This document shows positions 43,433-51,420 of a DNA stretch of 62,955 nt, one piece after another. The notes under the pieces are model-generated. The model did not search any database, had not been told where the DNA came from, and was given only the letters and a program-made list of their open reading frames with translations. The stretch's first letter is position 1; the number at the start of each line of letters is the position of its first letter. A program made the position numbers and the translations under genes. This DNA comes from an uncultured Clostridia bacterium. GTDB lineage: Bacteria > Bacillota > Clostridia > Christensenellales > Borkfalkiaceae. Location: assembly GCA_947572415.1 (NCBI GenBank), contig CANPBT010000005.1, forward strand, positions 1-62,955, in the 5' to 3' direction.

Positions 43433-43489
43433 CAAATATTTATATTGCGGCAGCTTTATACAATATAAGACAAATACCGGGAGGATATT

Positions 43490-44401
43490 ATGGCAAAAGG
43501 ATTAGGTAAAGGACTTGACGAATTGTTCAAGGATACGGGCGAGGCGTACGAGCATATATTCGAGCACCGCGGCGCGTTCGAGTATACCGAAGAAGAGCGT
43601 AAAAACGCGGAAGATATGCCGCTTGATAAGATTTCCGCCAACCCCAACCAGCCGAGAAAGAATTTTGACGAGCAGGCTTTAAGAGAGCTTGCCGACTCGA
43701 TTAAAAAACACGGCGTTATAATGCCTATCGTCGTAAACGACAACGGCGACGGTACCTATATGGTAATAGCGGGCGAAAGGCGTTTCCGTGCAAGCAAGCT
43801 TGCCGGCAAAGATACGATCCCCGTTGTTATCCGCAAGTATAACGAAAGAGAAATAAAAGAAATTTCCCTCATAGAAAACCTGCAAAGGGAGGACTTGAAC
43901 CCTATCGAAGCGGCGACGGCTATGAAACAGCTTATGACCGACTATAAGCTCACTCAGGACGAGCTTGCCGAACGAATCGGCAAATCCCGCCCGGCAATAG
44001 CCAACACCCTCAGGCTTCTGCACTTAACGCCCGAGGTCATGTCGATGGTGGCGGAGGGCAAGCTGTCCGCAGGGCATGCGCGTACGATAGTTTTGCTGCC
44101 CGCGGAGGAACAAATCAACTTCGCCAGCGAGGCGGTAAAAAACCAGTCGTCAGTAAGAGAGCTTGAAAAAAAGGTACGCGCCTACAACGTGCCTCCCGAA
44201 ATCCTAGAAGAGCGCAAAAAGAAAAAGCGCGCGCTAGCTTCAATCGAGCTTAAACAGCTTATCGAGCGTATGCGCTTTGCTTTCCGCACAAAAGTCAGCC
44301 TTATCGGCACCGATAAAAAAGGCAGAATTTACATCGATTATTACTCCCGCGACGACCTCGAAAGGATATCCGAAATTCTTGATATTATCGATAAACAATA
44401 G
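43490..44401 (+). CDS. parB: Chromosome-partitioning protein ParB/Spo0J
   Basis: 303 residues: an N-terminal CTP-binding ParB domain (ANPNQPRKNFDEQALRELADS, then GERRFRASKLAG with the conserved GERR(F)RA motif), an HTH domain for parS (TQDELAERIGKSRPAIANTLRLL) and a C-terminal dimerisation region. It loads on the three parS sites seen in this window. A good GGGAGG ribosome site precedes the ATG. Confidence 0.96.
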   Translation: MAKGLGKGLDELFKDTGEAYEHIFEHRGAFEYTEEERKNAEDMPLDKISANPNQPRKNFDEQALRELADSIKKHGVIMPIVVNDNGDGTYMVIAGERRFRASKLAGKDTIPVVIRKYNEREIKEISLIENLQREDLNPIEAATAMKQLMTDYKLTQDELAERIGKSRPAIANTLRLLHLTPEVMSMVAEGKLSAGHARTIVLLPAEEQINFASEAVKNQSSVRELEKKVRAYNVPPEILEERKKKKRALASIELKQLIERMRFAFRTKVSLIGTDKKGRIYIDYYSRDDLERISEILDIIDKQ

Positions 44402-44412
44402 ATAACACATAC

Positions 44413-44437
44413 GCCCCCGCAACTTGACAGCGGGGGC
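44413..44437 (+). terminator. Terminator of parAB
   Basis: GCCCCCGC-N9-GCGGGGGC followed by TGTTATTTGTT, 12 bp after the parB stop. Confidence 0.75.
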
Positions 44438-44457
44438 TGTTATTTGTTATAATATCG

Positions 44458-44486
44458 TTGACTTTGTAATATAATTATGTTATATT
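44458..44486 (+). promoter_or_regulatory. Promoter of the YbhN-like/pssA pair
   Basis: TTGACT (44458-44463), 17-nt spacer, TATATT (44481-44486). Confidence 0.65.
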
Positions 44487-44529
44487 AATAATATTAATAC
44501 AGTTAATACAGAACGGTAACGCAAAATAA

Positions 44530-45687
44530 ATGAAAAAACTATCCAAAAGCGCAAAAAAACAAATATACAATATTGCATTTCTGCTACTGCTTGTCGCGGT
44601 AACGCTTACCGTTCTTTTACTGAGCTATCAGGAGCTGAATTTCGGCAATATCTTTGCCTTTATCAAGAGCAGTAAGTGGTGGCTTTTAATCCTTTCGGTT
44701 GTCTGTATGGTTATGGGCATAGTGTTCGAGGGGCTGAGCCTTTTTATAATCAGTCGCAGCCTCGGGCACAGAACCCGTCTTTTGCCGTCGGTTGCGTATT
44801 CGTCGGCGGATATTTACTATTCCGCGATAACGCCGTCCGCCACAGGCGGTCAGCCCGCTTCGGCTTACTATATGGTGAAAGACGGAATGAGCGCGGGTAC
44901 GGCTTCGTTTACGCTGGTCATGAACACCGTCGTTTACACGGCTTCGCTCGTCGTTTTGACTGTAGTATCTTTCGCAATAAAGCCTCAGCTTTTTTCGGAA
45001 TTCGAGTTCTGGCCGAAGTTTTTCGTGATTTTAGGGGTAGTGATACAGTCTGCGCTGTTTGTTTTGCTGTTTTTTTGCATGACGTTCAATAAGGCGCTCA
45101 AAAAAGTCTGTAACGGTATAATCACTTTACTTACCAAAATGAGAATAGTGAAAAACCCGGAAAAGTGGCGCAATAAGGTCGAGGTGGAAGTCGGCAAATA
45201 TGCGGAGTGCTTTCAGCAGTTCAGGAAAAAGCCATTCGTATTTTTTATCGCCTTGATTTTCAACGTCTGTCAGCGCGTCGTAAGGGTGCTCATTTCATGC
45301 TGTATCTGCATCGCCGCCGACCCGCAGGCGCCGTTCTGGGATATTTTCGTTTTACAGTCGTTCGTTACCGTGGGTTACACCTCTTTGCCCATGCCCGGCG
45401 GCGTAGGCGTGTTCGAGTATCTCTACGTGCACATTTACGGGCTGATATTTACGGATACGGCTTTCATACTGTCGTCGATGATGGTAATGCGCACGGTTTC
45501 GTATTATTTAAGCATAATCGTAAGCGGAGCAATAACGCTTGCATTCCATACATGGTTGCTTCGCAGAAAGCCGAAAGAGATTGAAGAGGTTGAACTGCCC
45601 GAAGTGGAGTGCGAACTGTTGACAAAGGGCGAAAGCTCGGACGGGCAGGAGCAGACGGAGGATAAAGAAAATGAAGAATACGTGTAA
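44530..45687 (+). CDS. YbhN/MprF-N-like flippase-domain membrane protein
   Basis: 385 residues with about eight membrane helices, resembling the N-terminal flippase module of MprF and the YbhN/AglD family (lysylphosphatidylglycerol synthase TM region). Family landmarks: PSATGGQPASAYYMVKDG near residues 99-116, and PMPGGVGVFEYLYVHIYG near 290. It ends with an acidic hydrophilic tail and lacks the MprF synthase domain. It overlaps pssA by 17 bp, so a role in membrane lipid handling or transport is likely. The ribosome site is weak. Confidence 0.82.
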   Translation: MKKLSKSAKKQIYNIAFLLLLVAVTLTVLLLSYQELNFGNIFAFIKSSKWWLLILSVVCMVMGIVFEGLSLFIISRSLGHRTRLLPSVAYSSADIYYSAITPSATGGQPASAYYMVKDGMSAGTASFTLVMNTVVYTASLVVLTVVSFAIKPQLFSEFEFWPKFFVILGVVIQSALFVLLFFCMTFNKALKKVCNGIITLLTKMRIVKNPEKWRNKVEVEVGKYAECFQQFRKKPFVFFIALIFNVCQRVVRVLISCCICIAADPQAPFWDIFVLQSFVTVGYTSLPMPGGVGVFEYLYVHIYGLIFTDTAFILSSMMVMRTVSYYLSIIVSGAITLAFHTWLLRRKPKEIEEVELPEVECELLTKGESSDGQEQTEDKENEEYV

Positions 45688-46387
45688 AGCTTTCGTAGGT
45701 TTTTGGCATTACGGCGTCATACTTACATATTTATCGGTAATATCGGCGGTTGTCGGCATATGCCTTTCGGCAATGGGTTATCCGTTTTTCGGCGGGGTAA
45801 TCTGCCTCTGGATTTCCGGCGTGTGCGACGCTTTCGACGGGGTCGTCGCAAAGACGCGGCGGGGCAGAACAAAAGAGGATAAAATGTTCGGCGAAAGGAT
45901 AGATTCCTTATCGGATTTAATCGCGTTCGGCGTTGCGCCCGTAATGATAGGCTTCGGAATGGGCTTGCACGAATGGTATTATCTGATAATTTTCGTCCTT
46001 TACGTGCTTGCCGCGCTGGTAAGGCTTGCGTATTACGACGTCACGGAGGAAATCAGGCTGCAGGACCCTAACAGCGGCGAAAGGAAGTCGTTCGAGGGGC
46101 TGCCCGTAACCAACGCGGCGATAGGAATCCCCATTTTCTATCTTCTGGCTATAATGTTCCGCCCCCTGGGCGGAAGTTTGGGGACGCTTGTCCCCAAACT
46201 CGTAATGGGTTTTGCATATCTTTTAGTGGCGTTTTTGTTCGTATTCCGTTTCAAAATGTTCAAGGCTAAGGTTCGTGGGCTTGTCATAGCGATTTCTATT
46301 GTTACCGCAATTTGCCTCGGATTGCTGTTTATAAACATTTACGTATTCGACGGGCTGAACGTGGTGTTTACAGAGTATTTCGTTTAA
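45671..46387 (+). CDS. pssA: CDP-diacylglycerol-serine O-phosphatidyltransferase-like enzyme
   Basis: A 238-residue integral membrane CDP-alcohol phosphatidyltransferase. The catalytic motif is CDAFDGVVAKTRRGRTKEDK followed by MFGERIDSLSDL, that is DG-x2-A(K)-xn-G-x3-D-x3-D, with Lys in place of the usual Arg and a few extra residues before the Gly. It probably makes phosphatidylserine; other alcohols such as inositol phosphate cannot be excluded. It is translationally coupled with the flippase-like gene. Confidence 0.85.
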   Translation: MKNTCKAFVGFWHYGVILTYLSVISAVVGICLSAMGYPFFGGVICLWISGVCDAFDGVVAKTRRGRTKEDKMFGERIDSLSDLIAFGVAPVMIGFGMGLHEWYYLIIFVLYVLAALVRLAYYDVTEEIRLQDPNSGERKSFEGLPVTNAAIGIPIFYLLAIMFRPLGGSLGTLVPKLVMGFAYLLVAFLFVFRFKMFKAKVRGLVIAISIVTAICLGLLFINIYVFDGLNVVFTEYFV

Positions 46388-46401
46388 AAAAATGGTTTAT
46401 A

Positions 46402-46451
46402 CCTCATCACCGCTTCGCAAGCTTCGCGGAGCTTCCCCAAAGGGGAAGCTT
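46402..46451 (-). repeat. 50-bp direct repeat, copy A (GATGAGG-type)
   Basis: Identical over 50 bp to 48352-48401 (CCTCATCACCGCTTCGCAAG ... AGGGGAAGCTT), and in the same orientation. It contains the small palindromes AAGCTTCGCGGAGCTT and AGCTTCCCCAAAGGGGAAGCT. Confidence 0.9.
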
Positions 46452-46471
46452 TAAATATGGATAAAATTTTG

Positions 46472-46505
46472 CCTCCCCCTCGTAAACGAGGGGGAGGTTT
46501 TTTTT
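46472..46505 (+). terminator. Terminator of pssA
   Basis: CCTCCCCCTCGT / ACGAGGGGGAGG hairpin with 8 T residues after it, 85 bp past the pssA stop. Confidence 0.85.
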
Positions 46506-46514
46506 CACAATTTA

Positions 46515-46566
46515 GCCTTCTCCTTTGGAGAAGGTGTCTTCGCCGTGAAGGCGCGGACGGATGAGG
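46515..46566 (+). repeat. GATGAGG-type intergenic repeat, partner of copy A
   Basis: Begins AGCCTTCTCCTTTGGAGAAG and ends GGCGCGGACGGATGAGG; nearly matches 48421-48475 over the 3' half (GAAGGCGCGGACGGATGAGG identical). Confidence 0.7.
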
Positions 46567-46572
46567 TATTTT

Positions 46573-46917
46573 TTATAATAAAATCACTAATAAAAAAGAA
46601 GCTATACCCAGCCCCAGAACGGTCGCCATGGCAATCCAGAGGCTTTTCGTGCCGAACTTGATTTCCGCCGCCTGTTCGGGCGAAAGTTTTTTGCCCTTTT
46701 CGCCGTACTTCTCTTTCGACAGCTCGCGCATGCGCTCCACTGAAAGGTCGAATATTTCGGAAAGTCTTTTAAGTATTTGCTCGTTTTCGGGTACGGACGA
46801 TTTTTCCCAACGCTGCACGGCGGACTTCGAGGAGTAAACCATCTGCGCGAAATCGCGCAGGGAGTAGCCCCGCTCGCTTCTTAAATCTCTTAAAAACCTG
46901 CCGTCAATCCTGTCCAT
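46573..46917 (-). CDS. Xre-type regulator with C-terminal membrane anchor
   Basis: 114 residues: an N-terminal HTH (FLRDLRSERGYSLRDFAQMVYSSKSAVQRWE) and a C-terminal hydrophobic helix (about 92-113) after a charged linker, so it is likely a membrane-tethered DNA-binding protein. The ATG at 46917 is chosen; a sigma-A promoter (46925-46953) ends 7 nt before it, so the mRNA appears leaderless. It lies inside the repeat-flanked cassette and is divergent from the secreted protein gene at 47077, which it probably controls. Confidence 0.72.
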   Translation of the reverse strand: MDRIDGRFLRDLRSERGYSLRDFAQMVYSSKSAVQRWEKSSVPENEQILKRLSEIFDLSVERMRELSKEKYGEKGKKLSPEQAAEIKFGTKSLWIAMATVLGLGIASFLLVILL

Positions 46918-46924
46918 ACGCACT

Positions 46925-46953
46925 ATTATATGCCTTTTTTGCACGTTTTGCAA
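46925..46953 (-). promoter_or_regulatory. Promoter of the membrane-anchored Xre gene, apparently leaderless
   Basis: Minus strand TTGCAA (46948-46953), 17-nt spacer, TATAAT (46925-46930), only 7 nt before the ATG at 46917. Confidence 0.7.
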
Positions 46954-47003
46954 GCAAAAAGCGGTGCGGGACAAAAGCGGGACGGCTTTTCGCCCCTTTA
47001 ATA

Positions 47004-47032
47004 TTGACAAAATGCCGCTTTAATGCTAAATT
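47004..47032 (+). promoter_or_regulatory. Promoter of the 47077 gene
   Basis: TTGACA (47004-47009), 17-nt spacer, TAAATT (47027-47032). About 75 bp of sequence separates it from the opposing Xre promoter, room for an operator. Confidence 0.65.
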
Positions 47033-47076
47033 GATAACAAGGTCAATACCTTAATAATTTTTAAAGGGGAATTTTT

Positions 47077-48060
47077 ATGAAAAACACAAACGCAAACGTA
47101 ACAAAACAACTGACGATTTTAACCTCGGTAATTCTGTCGCTGATTTTTGCATTTGCCGTAAGTATTTCTTTTATTGCCATAAACAATAAAAAAGACGTTT
47201 TTACGGTTTGCAACGACGACGAATATTATTCCGAAACGACTTACTTTTTAAACGAAAAAGAGTACGAAAAGTATCTGCGGGAAACGGGCACTGAGCGGGA
47301 CGGCGAAAAGTCGGCGGCAAAAAGGGCAGCTTCGGCTGAACAGGACGGTGAAATATTCGTACAGGCGGCGGTTAAAAAAGTATGGGTTGCGGAGGCTAAG
47401 GACGATAGCGGCAACGTCGTAAACAGCAGGTTAATGAAAAAAGCGGAAATCGATAAATTTGAAGATAAAGATTATGGAACTCTTGCAACTGGAGGAACAG
47501 AACCTCCTGAATTTATTGGTGAAGATAGCGAGAGTAAGTATTTATTAGATATTAGTTTGAGGGTATTGTATGACCAGTATGAAAATATGTATTTAGTCTA
47601 TGGCTATGCATATTGGGAAGATAAACTTGTATGGTCATGGGATAATGATGAAGCAGCGGAAGAATATTATGATGATTATATAGCTGTCACATGGGGAGGA
47701 AAAAATTTAAATGGCGATAAACCGTCAATTTCTGGTATATACTATAATGATAAAGAAGTTACTTTTACTCAGCAACAATCAGATGCTTATGTTGGACATC
47801 TTTGGCGTTTTAAAGAAAAATCCGGTTGGATGGGTAAAGAACTTAAAAGAGCTGAGGCAATTGTAAACTTAAAAAGAGAAGGTACTTTAACTGGTGATTA
47901 TACTGGGGTAAAACTGACTTATATACATACATATGATGAGATTGATTTGAAACCAACTATTTCTTTGAATACAAAGCTCGAATTAGCAGCGTCTGTAAGT
48001 ATTGCAGCAGAAGAGAATAATTGGCAAATAGAAATATCCATAGGTGGATTAGCATATTAA
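47077..48060 (+). CDS. Secreted or membrane-anchored protein of unknown function (mosaic composition)
   Basis: 327 residues. An N-terminal signal or anchor helix (about 8-32) is followed by a charged segment and a long beta-like ectodomain rich in Tyr, Trp and Gly (YLVYGYAYWEDKLVWSWDND). I recognise no domain. The first 125 codons use the GC-rich style of the neighbours (GAC, GGC, GCG). From about 47455 the codon use turns abruptly AT-rich (GAT, GAA, TTA, AGA), continuing through the stop and into the next gene, a sign of recombination. A strong ribosome site (AAGGGGA) precedes the ATG. An immunity or toxin role is possible but unsupported. Confidence 0.7.
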   Translation: MKNTNANVTKQLTILTSVILSLIFAFAVSISFIAINNKKDVFTVCNDDEYYSETTYFLNEKEYEKYLRETGTERDGEKSAAKRAASAEQDGEIFVQAAVKKVWVAEAKDDSGNVVNSRLMKKAEIDKFEDKDYGTLATGGTEPPEFIGEDSESKYLLDISLRVLYDQYENMYLVYGYAYWEDKLVWSWDNDEAAEEYYDDYIAVTWGGKNLNGDKPSISGIYYNDKEVTFTQQQSDAYVGHLWRFKEKSGWMGKELKRAEAIVNLKREGTLTGDYTGVKLTYIHTYDEIDLKPTISLNTKLELAASVSIAAEENNWQIEISIGGLAY

Positions 48061-48076
48061 ATAAGGATTTGAAAAA

Positions 48077-48349
48077 ATGAAAAAAAATAGTCAAAAAGGT
48101 TTAACTAAAAGAAATAAACTTTATTTAGCAAATGGAGTATTCTTCGGGGTACTTATAATATTTTTAGTTGTATTTACGCTTTTCAGTCATGGGCCATTGA
48201 GTCTTAAAAGAGTGTTTATTTATATACTTATACAGTGCGCGTTTACTTTAATGACGCTTATAGTGTATTATCTGTCGATTATGGCGGACGCTTTGGACAG
48301 GGGCTACAAAAAGGAAGAGGATAAAGAAAGCAAAGAGGATAAAAAGTAA
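48077..48349 (+). CDS. Small two-helix membrane protein of unknown function
   Basis: 90 residues. The N-terminus is basic (MKKNSQKGLTKRNKLYLANG), followed by two membrane helices (about 19-37 and 43-66) and a highly charged C-terminal tail. It lies 16 bp after the secreted protein gene and is co-oriented, so they are probably co-expressed. The first half has AT-rich codons and the last 40 codons return to the GC-rich host style (change near 48235). It could be a partner or immunity-like protein for its neighbour; this is inference from gene order only. Confidence 0.65.
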   Translation: MKKNSQKGLTKRNKLYLANGVFFGVLIIFLVVFTLFSHGPLSLKRVFIYILIQCAFTLMTLIVYYLSIMADALDRGYKKEEDKESKEDKK

Positions 48350-48351
48350 AT

Positions 48352-48401
48352 CCTCATCACCGCTTCGCAAGCTTCGCGGAGCTTCCCCAAAGGGGAAGCT
48401 T
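48352..48401 (-). repeat. 50-bp direct repeat, copy B (GATGAGG-type)
   Basis: Exact copy of 46402-46451, 1,950 bp away, beginning just after the stop of the 90-residue protein. Confidence 0.9.
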
Positions 48402-48420
48402 ACAATATTGACAATATAAT

Positions 48421-48535
48421 AGCCTTCCCCAAGTAGGGGAAGGTGTCCGCGCCGTGAAGGCGCGGACGGATGAGGATGACCCCCATCAGTCCGTAAACGG
48501 ACAGCTTCCTCCTTAAAAAGGGGGAAGCCTCAAAT
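48421..48535. repeat. Further GATGAGG-type repeat units
   Basis: AGCCTTCCCCAAGTAGGGGA ... GGATGAGG (48421-48475) parallels 46515-46566. A third unit with ATCAGTCCGTAAACGGACAG and CTTCCTCCTTAAAAAGGGGG follows to 48535. Confidence 0.65.
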
Positions 48536-48549
48536 ATGGGTAAAATTTT

Positions 48550-48575
48550 GCCGCGCCTCGTTATCGAGGCGCGGC
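48550..48575 (-). terminator. Terminator of sleB-ypeB
   Basis: GCCGCGCCTCG / CGAGGCGCGGC hairpin with a 4-nt loop, about 45 bp beyond the ypeB stop on the minus strand. Confidence 0.7.
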
Positions 48576-48620
48576 ATTTCGTTTGAATAATTAAGATACG
48601 CGGATGCAACGCCGCGTTGC

Positions 48621-50519
48621 TTACATTAAAGCTTTACCCTGCGCGGTGCCTATCACGGTGAATACCTGTATTTCTTCGCCGGTTTTTGCGTCGACGTAGA
48701 TATAGTAGGTGTTGCCGCCGTAGGTGCCGTAAAATTCGTAAGCAAGCACTTCTTCGTCGTCAAGGGGAATAACCGTCAGGCGCGAGCCCTCGGTTTCGAA
48801 TTGTCCGTTGAGCGCGCTTTCCGCTTCGCTTTCGGAAATCGAAGCTTTGTCAAGCGTCCTTTCGGTGTGGTTCAGAACGTAGGAAAGCCCTTCCATACCA
48901 GTTACAATCCCGCGTTCCTCGCAGACCTTAACTTTAATCATATCGGGGTATATAACCACGCCGTTCTGTTCGTAAGCGAAATTGAGGTTGCACGTTGTGC
49001 CGTTTTCGCTCGTCCAGACGGCTTTCATGTTATCGAAGCCGAGCGAATTCAAGAAGTCCTGAGCGATGTCGATACATCTGTCAACGTCGAAATTCTTCTG
49101 CGAGCAATCTTTATAGCTGTTGAACATTACCACTTTGCCGCCCTTTTTGGAGAGCTGCGCCGCCATTTCGCCGTCGTTTGTGGTAAGCACTACGTTGTAG
49201 CATTCGAGCTGCTTCGCTACCGTTTCACCGGTGCAGCGCACGTCGCTTACGTTGTATTTTGTAAAGTAGCCGCGCGCAAGCTCTTCCGCCTTGGTCGCGT
49301 TGATTTCTTCAAGCGCTTCGAGGTTCTTGGGGCTTACCTTCTTTATGCTGTCGCTGAAAGGCCCGTCGTTGATTTCCTTGGGCGTTTCAACAGAGTTGTT
49401 CTGTAAATCGCCGAACGACTTGAACATAAGGTTGTTTTCCTTGCCCTTCATTGCGCTTATGATATCCTTTTCGGAGCAGCAGGAGGCAAGCTCGTTCAGT
49501 ATGCCCTTCATCTGCGTGTTTACTTCGTACATATATTCGATGGAAGCTTTCTGGCTTTCGGTAAGCTTCTCGCCGCGTGCGACCGCATAAAGCATCGACT
49601 GCGCGCTGTCGCCCATTTTGTTTACAAACGAAGTCATGTTCTGCGTAAGCTGGGTTTCGACGGGCATTCTTTCGAGAATGGTTTCCGCCATTTCGCTCTC
49701 TATCGCAATCTGCGTCAAAAGCTTTACCTGGTCGGAAGAGGAGTTGGATACCCTCGCTTTTGAAAGGTTGGAGTTGAGGTTGTCCACAACCGAGTTAAGC
49801 TCGTATACGGACTGCGTGTGAACGCCCGCCATATTCGCTTCCATACCGTTCATATTCATCCAGCCCAAGGTCATCATAGTGCCGAGGGCGAGGGTGGTTA
49901 CGCCGAGCGAAATAACCGCCGCCAGCCAGCCGCCGAAGCCGGGTGCGTGCTGTCTTTCCTTGCGGTTTGCGCGCTTTTCCGCGCGTACCTTTAAGCGGTG
50001 TTCGCGGCGCGCCTGTCTTTCGGCAGCCGCGGCTTCGCGCTTTGCAACCCTTGCTTCGGTCTTTGCCTGACGCTCCTCGGCTTTGCGCTGCATGCGCGCT
50101 TCCTTTGTTTCGTGCTTCAACATATCCTTGCGCTCGCGTCTTTTTTCGCGGCGTTCGGCGCGTTTTTCCTTGAAAGCCGCTATCGCGTCAAGTCTTTTCT
50201 GCTTGTGCTCGAGCTTCTTTTCAAGCCTACGCTGTTTCTTTTCCGCCTTGATTTTAGCCGCCTGTAACTTCTTTTCTGCGCGCGCCTGTTGTTTTTTAAG
50301 CTTCTTTTCACTCAATTTCTTTGCGGGCTTGCTCTTTTTAGCCGGCTTTTCCGCTTTCTTCGTATCAGCCTTACGGGTTTTTGTCGCGGCGGTTTTCTTG
50401 CCCGTAACTTCCGTTGCGGACTTTTTTGCTGGCTGTGATTTTTTTGTTTTTGTCGTCTTTTCGTTTTTGCGCGTAAGCTCTTCGGCTTTTTCCGCGCCGC
50501 TGGAAACTTTTTTACTCAC
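48621..50519 (-). CDS. ypeB: Germination protein YpeB with a 190-residue polycationic N-terminal tail
   Basis: 632 residues against about 450 usual. Residues 1-192 form a Lys/Arg/Ala/Glu-rich tail: first histone-H1-like (KKSKPAKKLSEKKLKKQQAR), then long charged helix (EKRAERREKRRERKDMLKHE). One membrane helix follows (about 196-220), then an extracytoplasmic YpeB region with PepSY-like C-terminal repeats (ending YVDAKTGEEIQVFTVIGTAQ). YpeB is needed to stabilise the cortex-lytic enzyme SleB in spores, and sleB lies 13 bp upstream in the same operon. The tail should face the spore core, where it could contact DNA or RNA; this is inference. The tail has normal host codon use and the frame is unbroken. 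Confidence 0.9.
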   Translation of the reverse strand: MSKKVSSGAEKAEELTRKNEKTTKTKKSQPAKKSATEVTGKKTAATKTRKADTKKAEKPAKKSKPAKKLSEKKLKKQQARAEKKLQAAKIKAEKKQRRLEKKLEHKQKRLDAIAAFKEKRAERREKRRERKDMLKHETKEARMQRKAEERQAKTEARVAKREAAAAERQARREHRLKVRAEKRANRKERQHAPGFGGWLAAVISLGVTTLALGTMMTLGWMNMNGMEANMAGVHTQSVYELNSVVDNLNSNLSKARVSNSSSDQVKLLTQIAIESEMAETILERMPVETQLTQNMTSFVNKMGDSAQSMLYAVARGEKLTESQKASIEYMYEVNTQMKGILNELASCCSEKDIISAMKGKENNLMFKSFGDLQNNSVETPKEINDGPFSDSIKKVSPKNLEALEEINATKAEELARGYFTKYNVSDVRCTGETVAKQLECYNVVLTTNDGEMAAQLSKKGGKVVMFNSYKDCSQKNFDVDRCIDIAQDFLNSLGFDNMKAVWTSENGTTCNLNFAYEQNGVVIYPDMIKVKVCEERGIVTGMEGLSYVLNHTERTLDKASISESEAESALNGQFETEGSRLTVIPLDDEEVLAYEFYGTYGGNTYYIYVDAKTGEEIQVFTVIGTAQGKALM

Positions 50520-50532
50520 TTAATTGACCTCC

Positions 50533-51273
50533 TTAAATTGCAAATACGTGTTTACCGATAGTGGTAACCGTCTGTCTGTTAAAAATCCAAGAGCTCGTAG
50601 CCACCGCGGGGTTGTAGTAGTATAAGCAACCGTAAGTGGGATCCCAGCCGTTCATTGCGTCGGAAGCGGCGTTCATAGCCGTCTTGTCGGGTTCGAGATT
50701 GATTTGCCCGTCGGATACTGCCGTAAATGCGTGCCTTTGGTAAATAACGCCGGAAATGGTGTTCGGGAACTGCGACGAAGCAACCCTGTTAAGGACTACC
50801 GCGCCGACCGCAACCTGCCCCGTATAGCTTTCGCCGCGGGCTTCCGCATATATACATTTTGCAAGAAGATACAGGTCGGAATTAGTGTAGTTCGAATTGT
50901 TTGACGACTGGTTATTTTTTTTGTCGTCTTCGAGTACTTTAACCGAATCATTCATTCCCAGAGCCTTGTAGGTTTCAATTCCGGCAACGCCGTCGGGGGT
51001 AAGTCCGTTCTTTCTCTGGAAGGATTTGACGGCTTCCACGGTGCCTTTGCCGTAAATTCCGTCTACCGCGCCCGAATAATAACCCCATTGTTTAAGGCGT
51101 CTTTGAAGTTCTTTAACTTCACCGCCGCTTGCTCCCTGCCTTAAAACCGCGGTCTGAACGTAGGGCGAAGAGGCGTAGTCTTCGTTTGTATAAACAGTGT
51201 TGAATACGGCCGTGGTCGCTCCGACGGCGGCTATCGCCATGGTTGCCAGACCGATTCTAAGTGCTTTTTTCAT
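50533..51273 (-). CDS. sleB: Spore cortex-lytic enzyme SleB
   Basis: 246 residues: a signal peptide (MKKALRIGLATMAIAAVGAT), a peptidoglycan-binding domain (about 45-100, VKELQRRLKQWGYYSGAVDG) and a hydrolase_2 catalytic domain (about 125-246) with YAEARGESYTGQVAVGAVVLNR, whose Glu is the catalytic residue of the lytic transglycosylase. It degrades spore cortex on germination. The start at 51273 is fixed by an AGGAGG ribosome site. A forespore-type promoter lies at 51327-51355. It is in an operon with ypeB, as in Bacillus. Confidence 0.95.
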   Translation of the reverse strand: MKKALRIGLATMAIAAVGATTAVFNTVYTNEDYASSPYVQTAVLRQGASGGEVKELQRRLKQWGYYSGAVDGIYGKGTVEAVKSFQRKNGLTPDGVAGIETYKALGMNDSVKVLEDDKKNNQSSNNSNYTNSDLYLLAKCIYAEARGESYTGQVAVGAVVLNRVASSQFPNTISGVIYQRHAFTAVSDGQINLEPDKTAMNAASDAMNGWDPTYGCLYYYNPAVATSSWIFNRQTVTTIGKHVFAI

Positions 51274-51326
51274 TTTTCCTCCTTGCTCCCCTGACGGCGA
51301 GCGTAATATGTTTGTATCGTTGCAAT

Positions 51327-51355
51327 TATTATGAATAATATAAAAAAAGTTATTC
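51327..51355 (-). promoter_or_regulatory. Candidate forespore (sigma-G/sigma-F) promoter of sleB-ypeB
   Basis: Minus strand GAATA (51351-51355), 17-nt spacer, CATAATA (51327-51333), close to the sigma-G consensus. No sigma-A hexamer pair fits at this place. Confidence 0.6.
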
Positions 51356-51420
51356 ACGCAATTTTAAGTGCGAAAAACCGCTGCCCCGAAACGATAGCGG
51401 GGCGGCGGTAAAATCAAGCC

